A DNA stretch of 64,000 nt from Ehretia macrophylla. Lineage: Eukaryota; Streptophyta; Magnoliopsida; Boraginales; Ehretiaceae. The stretch spans positions 36,433,052 through 36,497,051 of the forward strand of contig CM075772.1 in the NCBI GenBank assembly GCA_037974665.1. Direction: 5' to 3'. Under the pieces are notes generated by a model that saw only the letters and a program-made list of their open reading frames with translations, searched no databases and had not been told where the DNA came from. Below, in pieces: positions 26,081 to 36,973 of the stretch. Each line of letters starts with the position of its first letter. The stretch's first letter is position 1. Position numbers and translations under genes: made by a program.

Positions 26081-26333
26081 AAGTTTTTTTTTCCTCCCCT
26101 TCTTATTGATCAAAAGCATCCAGCAGTGCCATGTCAGTAGAAAGAGTTAAGCTACTAAGCTAAGCTATTGTTGGGGAACTCGGTAGAAGTGATTTGCCGC
26201 TTCCGCCTTTCTAGGCTTCACAATAGCTCCCCCCTCAAAGTACGCCACCGCTTAGGCTTAGAAAACTCATCCGCTTGTCAATTCTTTGTGTAATACTCAC
26301 TTGTAAATGATTGGTATCGGAATTTTTCATTGA

Positions 26334-26717
26334 TCAGGTATAATTAGTCTTATCCATGTAAGAATTAGGAATTCCTTTTCCAAGTCGTTCCAGAATGGGC
26401 GTTATGGCAAAGAACAAGAAGAAAACAAAAAGAAAAATTTGCCCAATAGTAATAAATGGTGCCTCCACAGGTTGACATCCGATCCAACTTAGTAGTAAGC
26501 GATCCCCCAAAAGCAACCAAAATATTCCTTGGTGAATCGGGCCAAAACTTGAACTACGTACATACATACTTTTAAAAAAAGGTAAAGCCAACAAAAATAT
26601 AAAAACTGGTGCTATTACGGCTACACCTCCCACTTTGTCAGGTATACTATGAAGAATGGCATGGATCGGTAGGAAATACCATTCTGGCACAATATGAGAT
26701 AGGGCAGGCATTGGATT
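26334..26717 (-). pseudogene. cob: apocytochrome b pseudogene, 3' part
   Basis: This is the C-terminal third of apocytochrome b of respiratory complex III, from NPMPALSHIVPEWYFLP to the TGA stop. The Q-o site motif PEWY is intact. Many residues differ from the usual plant protein, mostly as C-to-T or G-to-A changes; for example the C-terminus reads MDKTNYT where plants commonly have TDETDHT. Element C interrupts the gene at 26717, and the rest is at 34002-34803. The two parts (one TSD copy) total 1181 bases, one short of the 1182 of an ordinary 393-residue gene. Frames reading left of 26717 into the LTR are artefacts. Confidence 0.96.
26713..26717. repeat. target-site duplication of element C (left copy)
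   Basis: GGATT from the cob coding sequence lies directly before the LTR terminus TGTAACACC. It is repeated at 34002-34006. Confidence 0.95.
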
Positions 26718-29430
26718 TGTAACACCCCGATCCCTCTCGAGACCGGGAGTTCTACAAATCAATCTAATCACAACCCAAACCAAACCAGGGCATAAATTTT
26801 CAGGGAAAAAAACGGACGGAGTCTCCCCTATTTCTAGGCGAAATGTAAAACCTGCGACAGCATATAAGTGGACCAATACCATGTCCAAACATCCAACCAC
26901 CTCAAGGCCATCCGAGCCTTGGTTCTCAACAACTAAACACAGCATATAAGTATACATTTCCAGTTTAAAACTAACTTATCTCTTTACATCTATTACAAGA
27001 ACATTCAAGCTTGACATTTAATCCATACTAATCTACTGCACAAAATATACTATCATACCATTCTCACTCTTTTCTTTTAGACAATTACAAACATGCATCG
27101 AGGTTAACTATACTACTGAATACATAACTAACTTATCAATCTACCTCAACTACTTAGCTAGATTAAATTACATTTCTTTTAACAATAATTACATACAACA
27201 TATGAAAGCACATATCTTTGCAACTTCGACACTCAAGCCACATTGGCATGCAAAACAACTCTTCAGGCACGAACTGTCACATAATCACGAACTTCCAGCT
27301 AACATGACATTTCCTGAAATGTGGTGGTGAAGAGTGAGTATACACAACACATATACTCAGTGAGGGCGAGACAGATATCAAATTGGAGAGAAAGAAAGTC
27401 GTGCAATGCAAATAAGACAGTTAAGCAATATAACTGATAAATAAGCAATCAAGACAAACAATCAATACAATAAGCAATTACTGAAAGCATTAACACAACC
27501 ATTCAAAGCTATACCACACTCTGAAGGCTATGGTTCACTCATACGAGCAATGTACCATTTCACGAGCGATACATCAATCTCGAGCTTGATGTTGACAACG
27601 ATGACAATAAGCGCGCAACCACCTTATAACACCAGTTTGGAATACCCCGGAAGTATCCATCAATTCTACGACCCAAATCTCCCTGGGAGGCAACCCAAGC
27701 GAGAAAGGGAATAGCAGCGGAGCTAGAGCAACCAACACTGGCAACCCGAGGCTACCTAGAGAGGCCCATCACTCACGCGCGAGACACTATGCAATGCAAG
27801 ACTCGATACAAGGCAATAAACGAGCGATAGCACAACAATACAAACTAGTGACAACAAACGAGATAACAAGCAATCACAATCAATACTAGCATTCAACTAA
27901 CTTTTCAAACATAACAAGCAATAATAAGAAACAATAACACCAATTAAACAAGTTTGTCAAGCAACCCTAAGCATTCTATAGGCATAATATCAAGATAACA
28001 AGCAAAATCACAATTCGGCCCCAACTATCAAAACACTACCATTTCCAAACGAGTCACGAGTTATGGAAACCGACTTCGCCAATCCTCCTAGGTCACCATA
28101 AGGCACGTCAAAGGACACCGAAACCCTACTTTACCCGAGAATTCGAGCAAAGTCCCGATTTTCCCCTTTGCTCGTTTGAACTACAACTATACTAACCAAA
28201 CATCCAACCAGCGCCATAATCGCACCAAAAGTGCTTCCATGGCCTCCCGAAACAATGCCAACACGCAAAACGAGAAAATGCCAAACTCAACTTAAACGAC
28301 CCCGACTTTCACTAATCCGTTTTTCTCCGTTTTTCTATTACACATTTCAATTAAACCACACATTTAGGCATTCTAGTACACCTAGCACATTTCTACATCA
28401 ACGGACAGCATAACGGGTCAACTTCATCGTTTAAAGGGTTTACTATTCACAAAACACTATTCATTAATCAATTTAAATTGCAATCTCAACATTTAACTGC
28501 AGAAAATGTTAAAAAGCTATAAATACATGTTCTACAATCAACAAGGAACATTCTTTAAGCAACAAAATGATTAAAACAACAATCTACGCATAAAATCCAA
28601 AAATCAAAGTTTAGATACAAAATTTTCAAATGCGCAAATAACGATGAAACCCTCACCTTAGACGCTCCTAGACGCTAGGAAAACCTCGTAGAGTGCCTCG
28701 AAAACCACCCCGCACAAGCCCACGCGAAGAATCGAAGATTTGAAGTTGACATTTTCTTTTTTTTTCTCCTTATTTTTTTCGGCCTTTCTTGCTTCTGCCC
28801 AGCTCTGTTTTCAGCCTTTTTTTATTTTTGTGCTATTTTAAGCTATTTTAAAATAGGGCAACAAGTCAAATTGGTCAAGATTTGGTCAAACTAACTTAAC
28901 TTGGTCAAATAGGCTTATTTTAGGCATTTTAGGGCTAAAACATGTAACATAATTTTAATTCTAGCTAACAACAACTAAAATATTAAAATTAAGATACTAA
29001 ATACTAGTTTTCACTATTTGTTGAGGACTAGAATTCATTTCCTAACTATCTCTCACGATATGCTATGCACTTTGCGTCAATAGAAGAATAACAATTAAAT
29101 CTCAAAGAATCTAAGAAATATATCATTTTTGGAAAGCATCACTGTTTAAAATTTACTCCGGCTCGGAGCTACTTTTCTTTTAAGTGAAATCCGAGCATTT
29201 AAGTGCTAGAAAACTAAAACTGATTGACATAAATATGAGATGTAGGTGATATTCCGTTAAAATAATTAACTCAAGTATTATTTTAATTACTTCCAAAAGA
29301 AATATGAAAATAAATCTACAATTAAATGTTTAACCAAAATAAACACATAATTCAATGCTAACATTTAAGATAACACTTAATTAAATGAAATTAAATGCCT
29401 TTAAATGCATGCTGGGTTCGGGTTATCACA
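26718..29430 (-). repeat. element C 3' LTR
   Basis: This 2713-bp LTR runs from TGTAACACCCCGATCC to GGGTTATCACA on the plus strand. It includes the motif CAAGGCCATCCGAGCCTT shared with the LTRs of E, F and G; A and B carry a shortened form of it. Confidence 0.93.
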
Positions 29431-29447
29431 TCCTCCCCCCGTTAAAA
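29431..29447 (-). promoter_or_regulatory. polypurine tract of element C
   Basis: The minus strand reads TTTTAACGGGGGGAGGA against the LTR start. In E and G the matching tract is TTTTAAGGGGGGAAGGA. Confidence 0.82.
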
Positions 29448-31274
29448 CAATTGCGTCCTCGTAATTCTTCTTCCAATAGAACTCAGCATCATCTGAAATC
29501 CAATTCTGACTAATCTTCATTAGCTACTGAACAAGTATTTCATCAAGATGACCAATAGGAAAGTTCAAGTAGAAATGCCAAGTGGTAACGCCAAATAAAG
29601 GCTCAAAGGTAGATACCGTACAAGAATCCCGTTGACACGAATACCGAAGAAGAATAAATTCCAACCAGAAACGCCGAGATAATACCAATAAAGACTAAAG
29701 CAAAGATATTGTAGATGTCATTGATACCACACAATAACGACAAGAAGAATACCTCACGCACGAATCTTCAATAGAAGTCTAACTATTACCGCCGAGAATT
29801 CCTAAGCAAAAAGCCAAATAAAAGATCAAACAAAGATTCCATCTAGAGGCCCAAAGAAATACCCCGCGGGTCATGAATTTCATAGAAGAATTCTCCGTTA
29901 AGAACGCTGAAGAAAATACCAAGAACCCAATCAAATATACTTCCAAAGTTTCAAGGAAGCCTTCCAAATAATAACCCGATGGAACAACCAATTAGATTCC
30001 GAGTTTTGCTATCAAATGTTGAGAAGAATATCAAAGAAATTAGCAGAGAAAATTTAATATGCCCAATAAGACAATCAAGTTGAATAACAATCATAGTTTC
30101 CCAAATGGACGAAACTCCAAGGATAGACATCGAACTGGTGGACAATATACCGAAACCAAACTCTGAGGCCTCTTCACTGTTTGCCCAATGAGAACTTCAT
30201 ACAACTTTGCCAATAAGGAAAATACCAATAGAACGCCCAATAAGAATTTCAAAGAATACCATAAGTAGTATTATACAATAAGTTTGATAGGAACTCCAAA
30301 TACCAAACCTACTGAGGAACACTGAAGAAGATATCTGAAACAATGCTCTAATAATAAAGTAGCCAAGTTTGCCCAATAAGTAAATACTAAATAACTGGCC
30401 ACTAAGGATCCTAAAGAATGCCATTGAAGAATTTCCAATCAAGGATGCCAATATCACACCAATAAAGACCGAGACACATATACCATAGATAATACTGTGC
30501 AGTAAGCCCGATTGAAATCCCATTAACCAAGTCCACCGAGAAGTGCCAACTAAAGTCTCCAAAGAATACCCATTAAGAAAACCAAAGAATGCTCCAAACA
30601 ATAACCAAATAAAACCACAAGAGAAGGCTACTCTTTCACAACTGTTAAGCACAGAGGAGGACCATAGAGATTCGCCAATAACCGAGCTCCAAAAGCAAAC
30701 ACCAATTCCCAAATAAAAGCTAGTCAAATGCCATTCATTTCCTGCCAATCCATACACCTTGAAAAGCCAGCGGTGAACCACTTTCTTTCAGGGGAGGAAG
30801 AGGACTTACTTACCATTTCCATAAGACATGTATGAATGCCAATATATCACAGTTATACATATGCCTTAAGCTATTATGCCAGCAAGTTTACAAAAGAGTT
30901 TATTCAACAAAGTCACTCAAGCATAACAATCAAGTCAAGCACAACATAATCAATTCAAATCACGGCACAACCAATTCAAGACATTCCAATACACACATTA
31001 CATGCAATACTCCAAGCAAATAACAATTCACGAGGTCGATTCAATTCACGATGCCAATTCAATAGGTCAATTCAATAGACAACTAGACATTCCACATTTC
31101 CTGAGAAACATTTAACACATAACACAAAACTTTATCACATAAGTTCATACATTCAAGTCAAGACATAAAATCTCACACACAACCATACACTTTCAAGACA
31201 CACTTAACAAGTACACATTCAAGGACCACTACCCACCAGGCCGAGGACCCTGTCCCGGCTTATGAGCTAGACAA
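29448..31274 (-). other. interior of element C: T-rich degenerate repeats, no gag or pol
   Basis: Read on the minus strand, this is built from loosely repeated TATTGG and ATTCTT words (such as GGAATTCTTATTGGGC) over about 1.3 kb. It begins with a leader resembling that of A and B (CTCGGTCTGG.GGGTAG) and ends with a tail similar to the end of chromoviral pol (AAGAATTGCG). No retroviral protein motif is found in any frame. It may act as packaged RNA, not as a gene; that is inference. Confidence 0.75.
30197..30781 (-). other. hydrophobic open frame inside element C, unassigned
   Basis: This 194-codon frame is the longest in any interior of this element family. The product would be almost wholly hydrophobic, with repeated modules such as FIGVILASLIGNSSM and FFEILIGRSIGIFLIG, and several segments long enough to span a membrane. 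I know no matching family. The same frame is broken in E and, by shifts, in F and G. The residue bias follows from the repeated TATTGG/ATTCTT words, and similar hydrophobic peptides appear in other frames, so it is probably a product of composition and not a selected protein. Confidence 0.3.
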
Positions 31275-31286
31275 GCTCTAATACCA
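31275..31286 (-). promoter_or_regulatory. primer binding site (tRNA-iMet, one mismatch) of element C
   Basis: The minus strand reads TGGTATTAGAGC two bases after the 5' LTR. E, F and G have TGGTATCAGAGC. The single difference is a C-to-T change. Confidence 0.88.
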
Positions 31287-31288
31287 CC

Positions 31289-34001
31289 TGTGACACCCCG
31301 ATCCCTCTCGAGACCGGGAGTTCTACAAATTAATCTAATCACAACCCAAACCAAACCCGGGCATAAATTTTCAGGGAAAAAAATGGACGGAGTCTCCCAT
31401 GTTTCTAGGCGAAATGTAAAAGCTGCGACAGCATATAAGTGGACCAATACCATGTCCAAACATTCAACCACCTCAAGGCCATCCGAGCCTTGGTTCTCAA
31501 CAACTAAACACAGCATATAAGTATACATTTCCAGTTTAAAACTAACTTATCTCTTTACATCTATTACAAGAACATTCAAGCTTGACATTTAATCCATACT
31601 AATCTACTGCACAAAATATACTATCATCCCATTCTCACTCTTTTCTTTTAGACAATTACAAACATGCATCGAGGTTAACTATACTACTGAATACATAACT
31701 AACTTATCAATCTACCTCAACTACTTAGCTAGATTAAATTACATTTCTTTTAACAATAATTATATACAACATATGAAAGCACATATCTTTGCAACTTCGA
31801 CACTCAAGCCACATTGGCACGCAAAACAACTCTTCAGGCACGAACTGTCACATAATCACGAACTTCCAGCTAACATGACATTTCCTGAAATGTGGTGGTG
31901 AAGAGTGAGTATACACAACACGTATACTCAGTGAGGGCGAGACAGATAACGAATTGGAGAGAAAGAAAGTCGTGCAATGCAAATAAGACAGTTAAGCAAT
32001 ATAACTGATAAATAAGCAATCAAGACAAACAATCAATACAATAAGCAATTACTGAAAGCCTTAACACAACCATTCAAAGCTATACCACACTCTGAAGGCT
32101 ATGGTTCACTCATACGAGCAATGTACCATTTCACGAGCGATACATCAATCTCGAGCTTGATGTTGACAACGATGACGATAAGCGCGCAACCACCTTATAA
32201 CACCAGTTTGGAATACCCCGGAAGTATCCATCAATTCTACGACCCAAATCTCCCTGGGGAGCAACCCAAGCGAGAAAGGGAATAGCAGCGGAGCTAGAGC
32301 AACCAACACTGGCAACCCGAGGCTACCCAGAGAGGCCCATCACTCACGCGCGAGACACTATGCAATGTAAGACTCGATACAAGGCAATAAACGAGCGATA
32401 GCACAACAATACACACTAGTGACAACAAACGAGATAACAAGCAATCCCAATCAATACTAGCATTCAACTAACTTTTTGAGCATAACAAGCAATAATAAGC
32501 AACAATAACACCAATTAAACAAGTATATCAAGCAACCCTAAGCATTCTATAGGCATAATATCAAGATAACAAGCAAAATCACAAATCGGCCCCCACTATC
32601 AAAACACTACCATTTCCAAACGAGCCACGAGTTCTGGAAACCGACTTCGCTAATCCTCCTAGGTCACCATAAGGCACGTCCAAGGACCCCGAAACCCTAC
32701 TTTACCCTAGAATTCACGCAAAGTCCCGATTTCTCCCTTTGCTCATTTGAACTACAACTATACTAACCAAACATCCAACCAACGCCATAATCACACCAAA
32801 AGTGCTTCCATGGCCTCCCGAAACAATGCCAACACGCAAAACGAGAAAACGCCAAACTCGACCTAAACGACCCCAACTTTCACTAAGCTGTTTTTCTCCA
32901 TTTTTCTATTACACATTTCAATTAAACAACACATTTAGGCATTCTAGCATATCTAGCACATTTCTACATCAACGGATAGCATAACGGGGCAACTTCATCG
33001 TTTCAAGGGTTTACTATTCATAAAACACTATTCATTAATCAATTTAAATTGCAATCTCAACATTTAACCACAGAAAATGTAAAAAAGCTATAAATACATG
33101 TTCTACAATCAACAAGGAACATTCTTTAAGCAACAAAACGATTAAAATAACAATCTATGCATAAAATCCAAAAATCAAAGTTTAGATACAAAATTTTCAA
33201 ATGCGCAAATAACGATGAAACCCTCACCTTAGACGCTCCTAGACGTTAGGAAAACCTCGTAGAGTGCCTCGGAAACCACCCCGCACAAGCCCACGCGAAG
33301 AATCGAAGATTTGAAGTTGACATTTTCTTTTTTTTTCTCCTTATTTTTTTCAGCCTTTCTTGCTTCTGCCCAGCTCTGTTTTCAGCCTTTTTTATTTTTG
33401 TGCTATTTTAAGCTATTTTAAAATAGGGCAACAAGTCAAATTGGTCAAGCTTTGGTCAAACTAACTTAACTTGGTCAAATAGGCTTATTTTAGGCAATTT
33501 AGGGCTAAAACATGTAACATAATTTTAATTCTAGCTAACAACAACTAAAATATTAAAATTAAGATACTAAATACTAGTTTTCACTATTTGTTGAGGACTA
33601 GAATTCATTTCCTAACTTTCTCTCACGATATGCTATGCACTTTGCGTCAATAGAAGAATAACAATTAAATCTCAAAGAATCTAAGAAATATATCATTTTT
33701 GGAAAGCATCACAGTTTAAAATTTACTCCGGCTCGGAGCTACTTTTAATTTAAGTGAAATCCGAGCATCTAAGTGCAAGAAAACTAAAACCGATTGAAAT
33801 AAATATAAGATGTAGGTGATATTCCGTTAAAATAATTAACTCAAGTATTATTTTAATTACTTCCAAAAGAAATATGAAAATAAAGCTACAATTAAATGTT
33901 TAACAAAAAAAAAACACATAATTCAATGCTAACATTTAAGATAACACTTAATCAAATGCAATTAAATGTCACTAAATGCATGCCGGGTTCGGGTTATCAC
34001 A
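31289..34001 (-). repeat. element C 5' LTR
   Basis: This 2713-bp LTR is equal in length to the 3' copy. Its boundary is fixed by the GGATT duplication at 34002. Confidence 0.93.
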
Positions 34002-34006
34002 GGATT
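34002..34006. repeat. target-site duplication of element C (right copy)
   Basis: GGATT matches 26713-26717. cob resumes here. Confidence 0.95.
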
Positions 34007-34803
34007 AGCAGGTATATAATTGTCGGGATGCCCCAAAACATTAGGAGCATAAAAAATCCAAATGGAAAAAAGATAGCAAAAGCTACCCAATCTACTAGAT
34101 CTTTTACATAAAAATAAGGGTAAGAAGCTATTTTATCCATCTCTAAACGTACACCCAATGGATTATTTGATCCATATTGATGCAATGCGGCCAGATGAAG
34201 AAGACTGGCACCTACTAAAATAAAGGGGAGTAAATGATGAAGACTAAAAAAATGATTTAAGGTGGCATTGTCCATAGAGAAACCACCCCAAAGCCAGGTT
34301 ACTATGGTATCTCTTACTACAAGTATGGCATTAGCGAAGCTTGTAATTACTGTAGCTCCCCAAAAGCTCATCTGACTCCAAGGTAGTACATATCCTATAA
34401 AAGTTGTCACAATCATTAATAGGAAGATTACAACTCCGAGACACCGAACAAATTCCCTAGGACTACTATAACTCGCATGATATAGACCATGAAAAATATA
34501 AAGGTGAACCACAATGAGAAACATACTTGCCCCATTAGCATGCATATAACGAAGAAACCAGCCCCCTTCAACATCTCTCATAATGTGTACTACACTGTTG
34601 AAAGCTAGATCCACATGAGGTGTGTAATGCATAGCTAAGAAAATACCCGTCACTATCTGAATGACTAAACAAATACCAGCTAACGAACCAAACCGCCACC
34701 AATAACTAAGATTGCTTGGAGTTGGATAATCTATCAAATGCTGATTAAGTGTAGAGGATATACGTTGTTTAAGAAGGGAGAATCGTTGGTTCCTTTTAGT
34801 CAT
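34002..34803 (-). pseudogene. cob: apocytochrome b pseudogene, 5' part
   Basis: This is the N-terminal two-thirds of cytochrome b, with start Met at 34803 (MTKRNQRFSLLKQ). The frame is right for about 240 residues. At 34066-34071 a run of six A (plus strand) stands where seven are needed, and every residue after that is out of frame up to the insertion of C. His88 (HANGASMF) is kept, but its heme-ligand partner 14 residues on is Tyr102 (codon 34498-34500, CAT to TAT), and the neighbouring Arg is His105. Other changes (Gly to Arg, Gly to Ser, Ala to Thr, Val to Met) are also C-to-T or G-to-A type. The frameshift, lost ligand and insertion show it is dead. Confidence 0.97.
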
Positions 34804-36129
34804 TTCTTTCTTTTTTCCTTTCTATCGTGACAAGTCTTGTTCCTCCGCCTTTTAGCATTCTGAGGCCCTACTATATATATTAAAAGATAGAGGACCATGT
34901 CTTCCACCTTCGAAGGATGGAAGGAGTATACAGCGAAAGAAGCGTCGAAGGGGTCAGGTTATCCTGGGTTACTGAACAGTCATCCGACTGCTTGGTGACC
35001 GAATCAGAGAGGTTTTCATCATTTCTCTTCTCTCCAGCACTCTCAGACTGATCATCTTGCTGCAACAAAGCAAGCTTGGGAATGAATCGAATTGAAATTT
35101 AGGTCTCTGTCCGCTTGGAAGATTATTCTTTCCTCCTCAGTGAAAGAGGACAAGGGTGTGTGGGAGAAAGAATTCCAAAAGGAGAGAAGATTTCGTCCAC
35201 CAAGCAGGATAGAGTGCGACCCCTAAGCAATTGGTGGTTCTTGCCCATCTCTTAGGGGTCCATATCATCTAAAATTTTTCTCTTCCATTAGCATAGCTAA
35301 ATTTGAATAAGATGACTCAGCCTCAGGAAAAGTAAGCCCCCTTTCCTTGATTGAATTTGGCTTCGCTCTGCCCTGAATCAATCAAAATATTGATTTGATT
35401 CATCCCAAATTTCACTTGTGCGAGAGGGAGGCTATGAGTCACCTGGTCTACGGATTTGTCGGTTGGTTGATTCTCGAAATCACCTCTTGAAAAAAAAAGG
35501 CCAAAGGGTCCAGACCCACAAATGAATAGGAAGCGAGGCGAGGGTCTTTCGTTAAAGGGAGGAAAAGAGGGGTGGGGCTTTGTTCTAGGGGGGCCACCTT
35601 GCGCAGCTTTAGAAATGAGTGAATCTCATAAAGTCATTCACTCCAACTTTTCTATCTATGTTTAGAAGTAGGGCGAGAGAAAGTCAATATGATATTTGCC
35701 TTGGTTTTTCCAACGAAACTAAGCACTCTTTTTCTTTCTCATTCGGAAGGCTCAGTCCCACACTCTGACTTCAACGATGGGAATAACCTCCGCACTCCGG
35801 CGCTCCAATGAACAAGAGTTCTCCACCTTACTATATTTAGAATAATGGTCGATCCCTTGGAAGTTACATTTGTAATGTTATGTTCATGCAGTGATATTCA
35901 ATCCTTCCAAGAGTACTACCCTGTACGTAGTCTATGTTTGGGGAGCATACTTGAGAGGAGGCAGTAGAGAGGTTCCCACTTCGATTCCCACCCCGTTAGC
36001 ATCTCCGATCTGAGATAAGGGATTACTCCGTTAGGTCTTTTCAGTCTGGAGCCGGCCGGTAATGGACCTACTCACCTTGCTTGTAGACCAGCTGTGGAGC
36101 TAAGCCTTGTTCTATTGGTTTGGTGGTTG
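34804..36129. other. spacer between rps14 and cob pseudogenes
   Basis: This is the mitochondrial-type intergenic region expected between rps14 and cob. Only short, unassigned frames are present (for example 34880-35068 minus) and I see no tRNA. Confidence 0.7.
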
Positions 36130-36432
36130 TTACCAAGACGATTTCTTTATGTCCATCAAATGACCTCGAGATGCTAATCCACGAAAAACGATACGAGAAA
36201 TTCAAAAGAACTCATATACAGAACGAGGGCGACCCGTGGAAATACATCGGTTTCTTACTCGTGCATAGGAACTATTTATTGGCAACTTGGACAACTTATA
36301 ACGTTGTTTGTCCCGCATATTAGACGGAAGATCGGGATCTTTACAAAAGGCTTTATAAAGCTTTCGTCTCAATTCATATTTAGCCGCGAGTAGTCTACGT
36401 TTGTGATCTTGTATATTTCGCTTCTCTGACAT
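36130..36432 (-). pseudogene. rps14: mitochondrial ribosomal protein S14 pseudogene
   Basis: This is mitochondrial small-subunit protein S14 at its normal length (100 codons plus TAA), starting [15 protein letters not shown]. The conserved S14 core ([17 protein letters not shown]) is followed by TGA at 36202-36204 where the family has Arg, a CGA-to-TGA change. The same frame then resumes (ISRIVFRGLASRGHLM... KKSSW). The last 23 residues would be lost. It starts one base after the end of rpl5, the usual tight rpl5-rps14 arrangement, and lies upstream of cob. Confidence 0.96.
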
Positions 36433-36433
36433 C

Positions 36434-36973
36434 TTACTGAGTTTCCCCCTCATCTTTTGTAAAAAGCCGCTCCACGGTGGTAAAGTCTCATCTTGTGTGT
36501 TGGCCGAAGTGACAACAGTCATATTGAATCCTCAAATTTGTTCGAAGATCTCGAAATGATCTTCCAGTTCCGAGGAATATTGGCAAAACTCTGTTTCCAT
36601 CAAGAATTGAATCTAGTTTTCCCGTATTTCGATCGAAGAATCTAACATAGACATTACTGTGGAGATTCTGGCCAAAAAATTAGTCATTCCATGCCCTCGG
36701 AGAGTGCTTTGTCATGCTATGTCATTGACATATCATTTTTTGTCTTTATTTGACCCGAAGAATGGATTGGATCGAAACGACTTTCCTGTTGAAACCCTTT
36801 GTGTCTATATTAATTTCTGACCGAGTGGAATTTCCATTTTTTGTATAAGGTGCTGCCTTTGGTACTACTCTTATTTTACACAATCCAGGAACTTCCATAA
36901 CGTTGGCGTGATTCGGTTTGAGCAATAGATCCTGACGTGATACATCTTCGTAATGAAAATATAGTGGAAACAT
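36434..36973 (-). pseudogene. rpl5: mitochondrial ribosomal protein L5 pseudogene
   Basis: This is large-subunit protein L5, traceable from its start ([15 protein letters not shown]) to its end ([17 protein letters not shown]). The length of 540 bases is a little short of the usual gene. Lesions I can read are a frame change after RVVPKA, a TAG at 36805-36807 in place of Gln, a TGA at 36712-36714 in place of Arg, a further TGA just upstream of that, and a missing A near the end that shifts the last nine codons past the normal stop. The middle is recognisable only in a shifted frame. It shares strand and spacing with rps14, consistent with one mitochondrial transcription unit before transfer. 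Confidence 0.94.

Larger units (their letters stand above)
26718..34001 (-). mobile_element. element C: non-autonomous LTR retrotransposon (LARD-like) inserted in cob
   Basis: This is a complete minus-strand element of 7284 bp with two LTRs of 2713 bp each, a perfect GGATT duplication, an iMet primer site and a purine tract. The 1858-bp interior has no gag, protease, reverse transcriptase or integrase, so it must be moved by enzymes from another element. Equal LTR length and few differences suggest it is young. It resembles a large retrotransposon derivative, though the LTRs are shorter than in the classic examples. Elements E, F and G belong to the same superfamily. Confidence 0.93.

Noticed and set aside
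26334-26957. 207-codon frame covering cob 3' end and extending further right
   Set aside because: The first 80 or so codons are translated LTR of element C running by chance into cob in frame; it is not a fusion gene.
27300-28000. CRISPR-like or other regularly spaced repeats in the LTRs (recurrent CAAGCAAT words)
   Set aside because: The words are irregularly spaced and AT-rich, as expected of LTR low-complexity sequence; there is no constant repeat with unique spacers.
30197-30781. Hydrophobic frame as a transporter or cytochrome subunit
   Set aside because: No family motif is recognised, the frame is not conserved in sister copies, and the same residues arise from the repeated T-rich words in several registers.
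26718-34001. Group II intron as the interruption of cob
   Set aside because: The insert has long terminal repeats, a 5-bp target duplication, a primer site and a purine tract, and lacks intron domain V or maturase features.
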